From the NCBI GenBank assembly GCA_039679385.1, contig JBDKVB010000068.1, positions 1-64,000 of the forward strand: DNA of 64,000 nt, read 5' to 3'. The position numbers and the translations under genes were made by a program. Origin of the DNA: Armatimonadia bacterium (lineage in GTDB: Bacteria; Armatimonadota; Zipacnadia; Zipacnadales; JABUFB01). The notes beneath the pieces were generated by a model that did not search any database, was not told the origin of the DNA, and saw nothing but the letters and a program-made list of their open reading frames with translations. This document shows, one piece after another, positions 63,065 to 64,000 of this stretch (the first letter of the stretch is position 1; the number at the start of each line of letters is the position of its first letter).

Positions 63065-63281
63065 GTCATCTCCATCCTTAGTCCAGGGAATGAAAGACAC
63101 AAAAGCGAGTGGGTGGCTCCGCGGCCGACGCCTCAGCGATGTACGAGAAGGCGACCGCGGTCACCCGAAGGATAGTTTGTGGTTCGTCCTGCGGCCTCCT
63201 GCCTCCTCCATGCAGGTGTTGCCTGGACTGCGCGAGAAGGGGCAGACACAGTTCACCCGACCACGGAGGTGGCCCGTCCCC

Positions 63282-64000
63282 ATGCGTCACTGCTTTGTGC
63301 TCTCCGCTCTGGTTCTGGTTATGCTGCCGCTGTTCCCCGCTTGCGCCCAGGATGCCGATGGTGACGGTCTTGATGCCCAGACCGAGGAGGTTCTGGGCAC
63401 GGACCCCAACTTCGCCGAGACCCTTGACGTGATCGCCACGGACAAGACGAAGGAACAGGGCGACCGAGTGGGCGTCGACAACTACGCTCCCGGTCTGGAT
63501 GTCACGGCGGTGGCTCTGGGCAACGTGGCGGGGAACCGCTGGCTTTGGCGCATAGACTTCGCCCAGCCTGTGCTGACCTCGAACCTGGGCCTGATCGTGT
63601 ACCTCCAGGCCGACAACGACGAGAAGACCGGCCGCAAGGACGCCCGGGGGATTGACTACATGCTTGGGTGGCGTGGCGGCAGCGCTTCGGTGCGATGCTT
63701 TGCGGCCGACGGTAAGGAGACGCCTCGCACCGCACAGGCAGCAGTCGTCGGCAACCACCTGTATCTGTGCGCCGACCTCGACCTGATGCAAAGCGAGGGC
63801 AAGACCCTCGGCTCGGCCTGGGTGCTGGTCGAGACGCTGCGGCCGTACCTGAGGGTGGACAGCGTCGATACTTTCCAATTCACCGCGCAGCGCCAATCTG
63901 ATCGGCAGAAGGTGAAGAGGGTGCAGGACGCGATGGCCAACGAGAACTTCGCGGTGACTTGGGGCCTGGACCTCATGCGGGCGCTGCCGGAGGACCGGCG
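63282..64000 (+). CDS. Secreted protein with type 3 calcium repeat, cut by the window end
   Basis: The frame is open from ATG 63282 to the window end (239 codons seen). The N-terminus is a signal peptide (FVLSALVLVMLPLFPACA) followed by DADGDGLDAQTEEVLGTDPN, a thrombospondin type 3-like calcium repeat. Residues 74-127 (ALGNVAGNRWLWRIDF, YLQADNDEKTGRKDARGIDY) align with the N-terminal domain of the 1578-aa lyase-like protein. The rest of the protein, and so its enzymatic part, lies outside the window. GGAGG is 12 bases upstream. It is divergent from the GH123-like gene. Confidence 0.78.
   Translation, partial: MRHCFVLSALVLVMLPLFPACAQDADGDGLDAQTEEVLGTDPNFAETLDVIATDKTKEQGDRVGVDNYAPGLDVTAVALGNVAGNRWLWRIDFAQPVLTSNLGLIVYLQADNDEKTGRKDARGIDYMLGWRGGSASVRCFAADGKETPRTAQAAVVGNHLYLCADLDLMQSEGKTLGSAWVLVETLRPYLRVDSVDTFQFTAQRQSDRQKVKRVQDAMANENFAVTWGLDLMRALPEDR

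Noticed and set aside
1-64000. CRISPR arrays, tRNA or rRNA genes, transposases and phage genes
   Set aside because: None were seen. No spaced direct repeats, tRNA-like cloverleafs or recombinase motifs were recognised by eye; short tRNAs would need a dedicated scan to exclude fully.

Overview
The window is GC-rich bacterial chromosome, most likely from an uncultured member of Armatimonadota. The best clue is two prepilin-like proteins (34960-35583 and 49474-50004, both minus) whose N-termini read [20 protein letters not shown] followed by FPVFARARE, a form typical of that phylum and unlike the planctomycete or lentisphaeral versions. Many secreted carbohydrate-active proteins, UroD-like proteins and Gfo/Idh/MocA-type genes fit the same placement. 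This is inference from sequence style, not a phylogeny. No rRNA, tRNA, CRISPR array, prophage or insertion sequence was seen.

Layout. (1) 1-3.2 kb: MoxR ATPase, DUF58 protein and a metallo-beta-lactamase-fold hydrolase in one plus-strand run. (2) 3.2-12.6 kb: divergent GH38 alpha-mannosidase and GH2 beta-mannosidase-like genes, then a UroD-family protein, a cysteine-type sulfatase and a sugar isomerase/epimerase. (3) 12.6-15.6 kb: HIT protein, thiol peroxidase, then a promoter-led run of a stand-alone lipoyl/E3-binding-domain protein, a small membrane protein and an SDR reductase. (4) 15.6-24.7 kb: a two-gene minus operon for a very large secreted rhamnogalacturonan-lyase-like (YetA/RGLX-type) protein and a heparinase II/III-like lyase, then an MBL hydrolase and a sialidase-like protein. 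(5) 24.9-35.0 kb: an exopolysaccharide locus with three GT4-type glycosyltransferases, a Wzz/BY-kinase-like protein with a defective P-loop, a flippase, a polytopic membrane protein and a sugar-nucleotide epimerase. (6) 35.6-39.5 kb: housekeeping genes rplU-rpmA-obgE, with a structured leader and an internal terminator, then ftsA without ftsZ. (7) 39.6-51.1 kb: secreted binding proteins and esterases, a QueG-like Fe-S protein next to a second UroD-family protein, and a pseudopilin/STN-like pair. (8) 51.2-53.4 kb: a T-box riboswitch in front of citramalate synthase (cimA). (9) 53.5-64 kb: a minus-strand carbohydrate cluster (1259-aa glycosidase-like protein with mirrored accessory modules, PIG-L deacetylase, Gfo/Idh/MocA oxidoreductase, MFS transporter, GH123/DUF4091-like protein) and, on plus, the 5' part of a secreted protein cut by the window end that shares its N-terminal domain with the 1578-aa lyase-like protein.

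The genes suggest a heterotroph that degrades decorated plant or microbial polysaccharides (mannosidases, sulfatase, sialate and acetylxylan esterases, uronic-acid polymer lyases), makes its own exopolysaccharide, and produces isoleucine by the citramalate route under probable tRNA-Ile control. Nothing here looks like a wholly new defence or mobile system. The most noteworthy items are the T-box/cimA unit, the rplU leader, the Lys-less BY-kinase-like protein and the unusual multidomain secreted enzymes.
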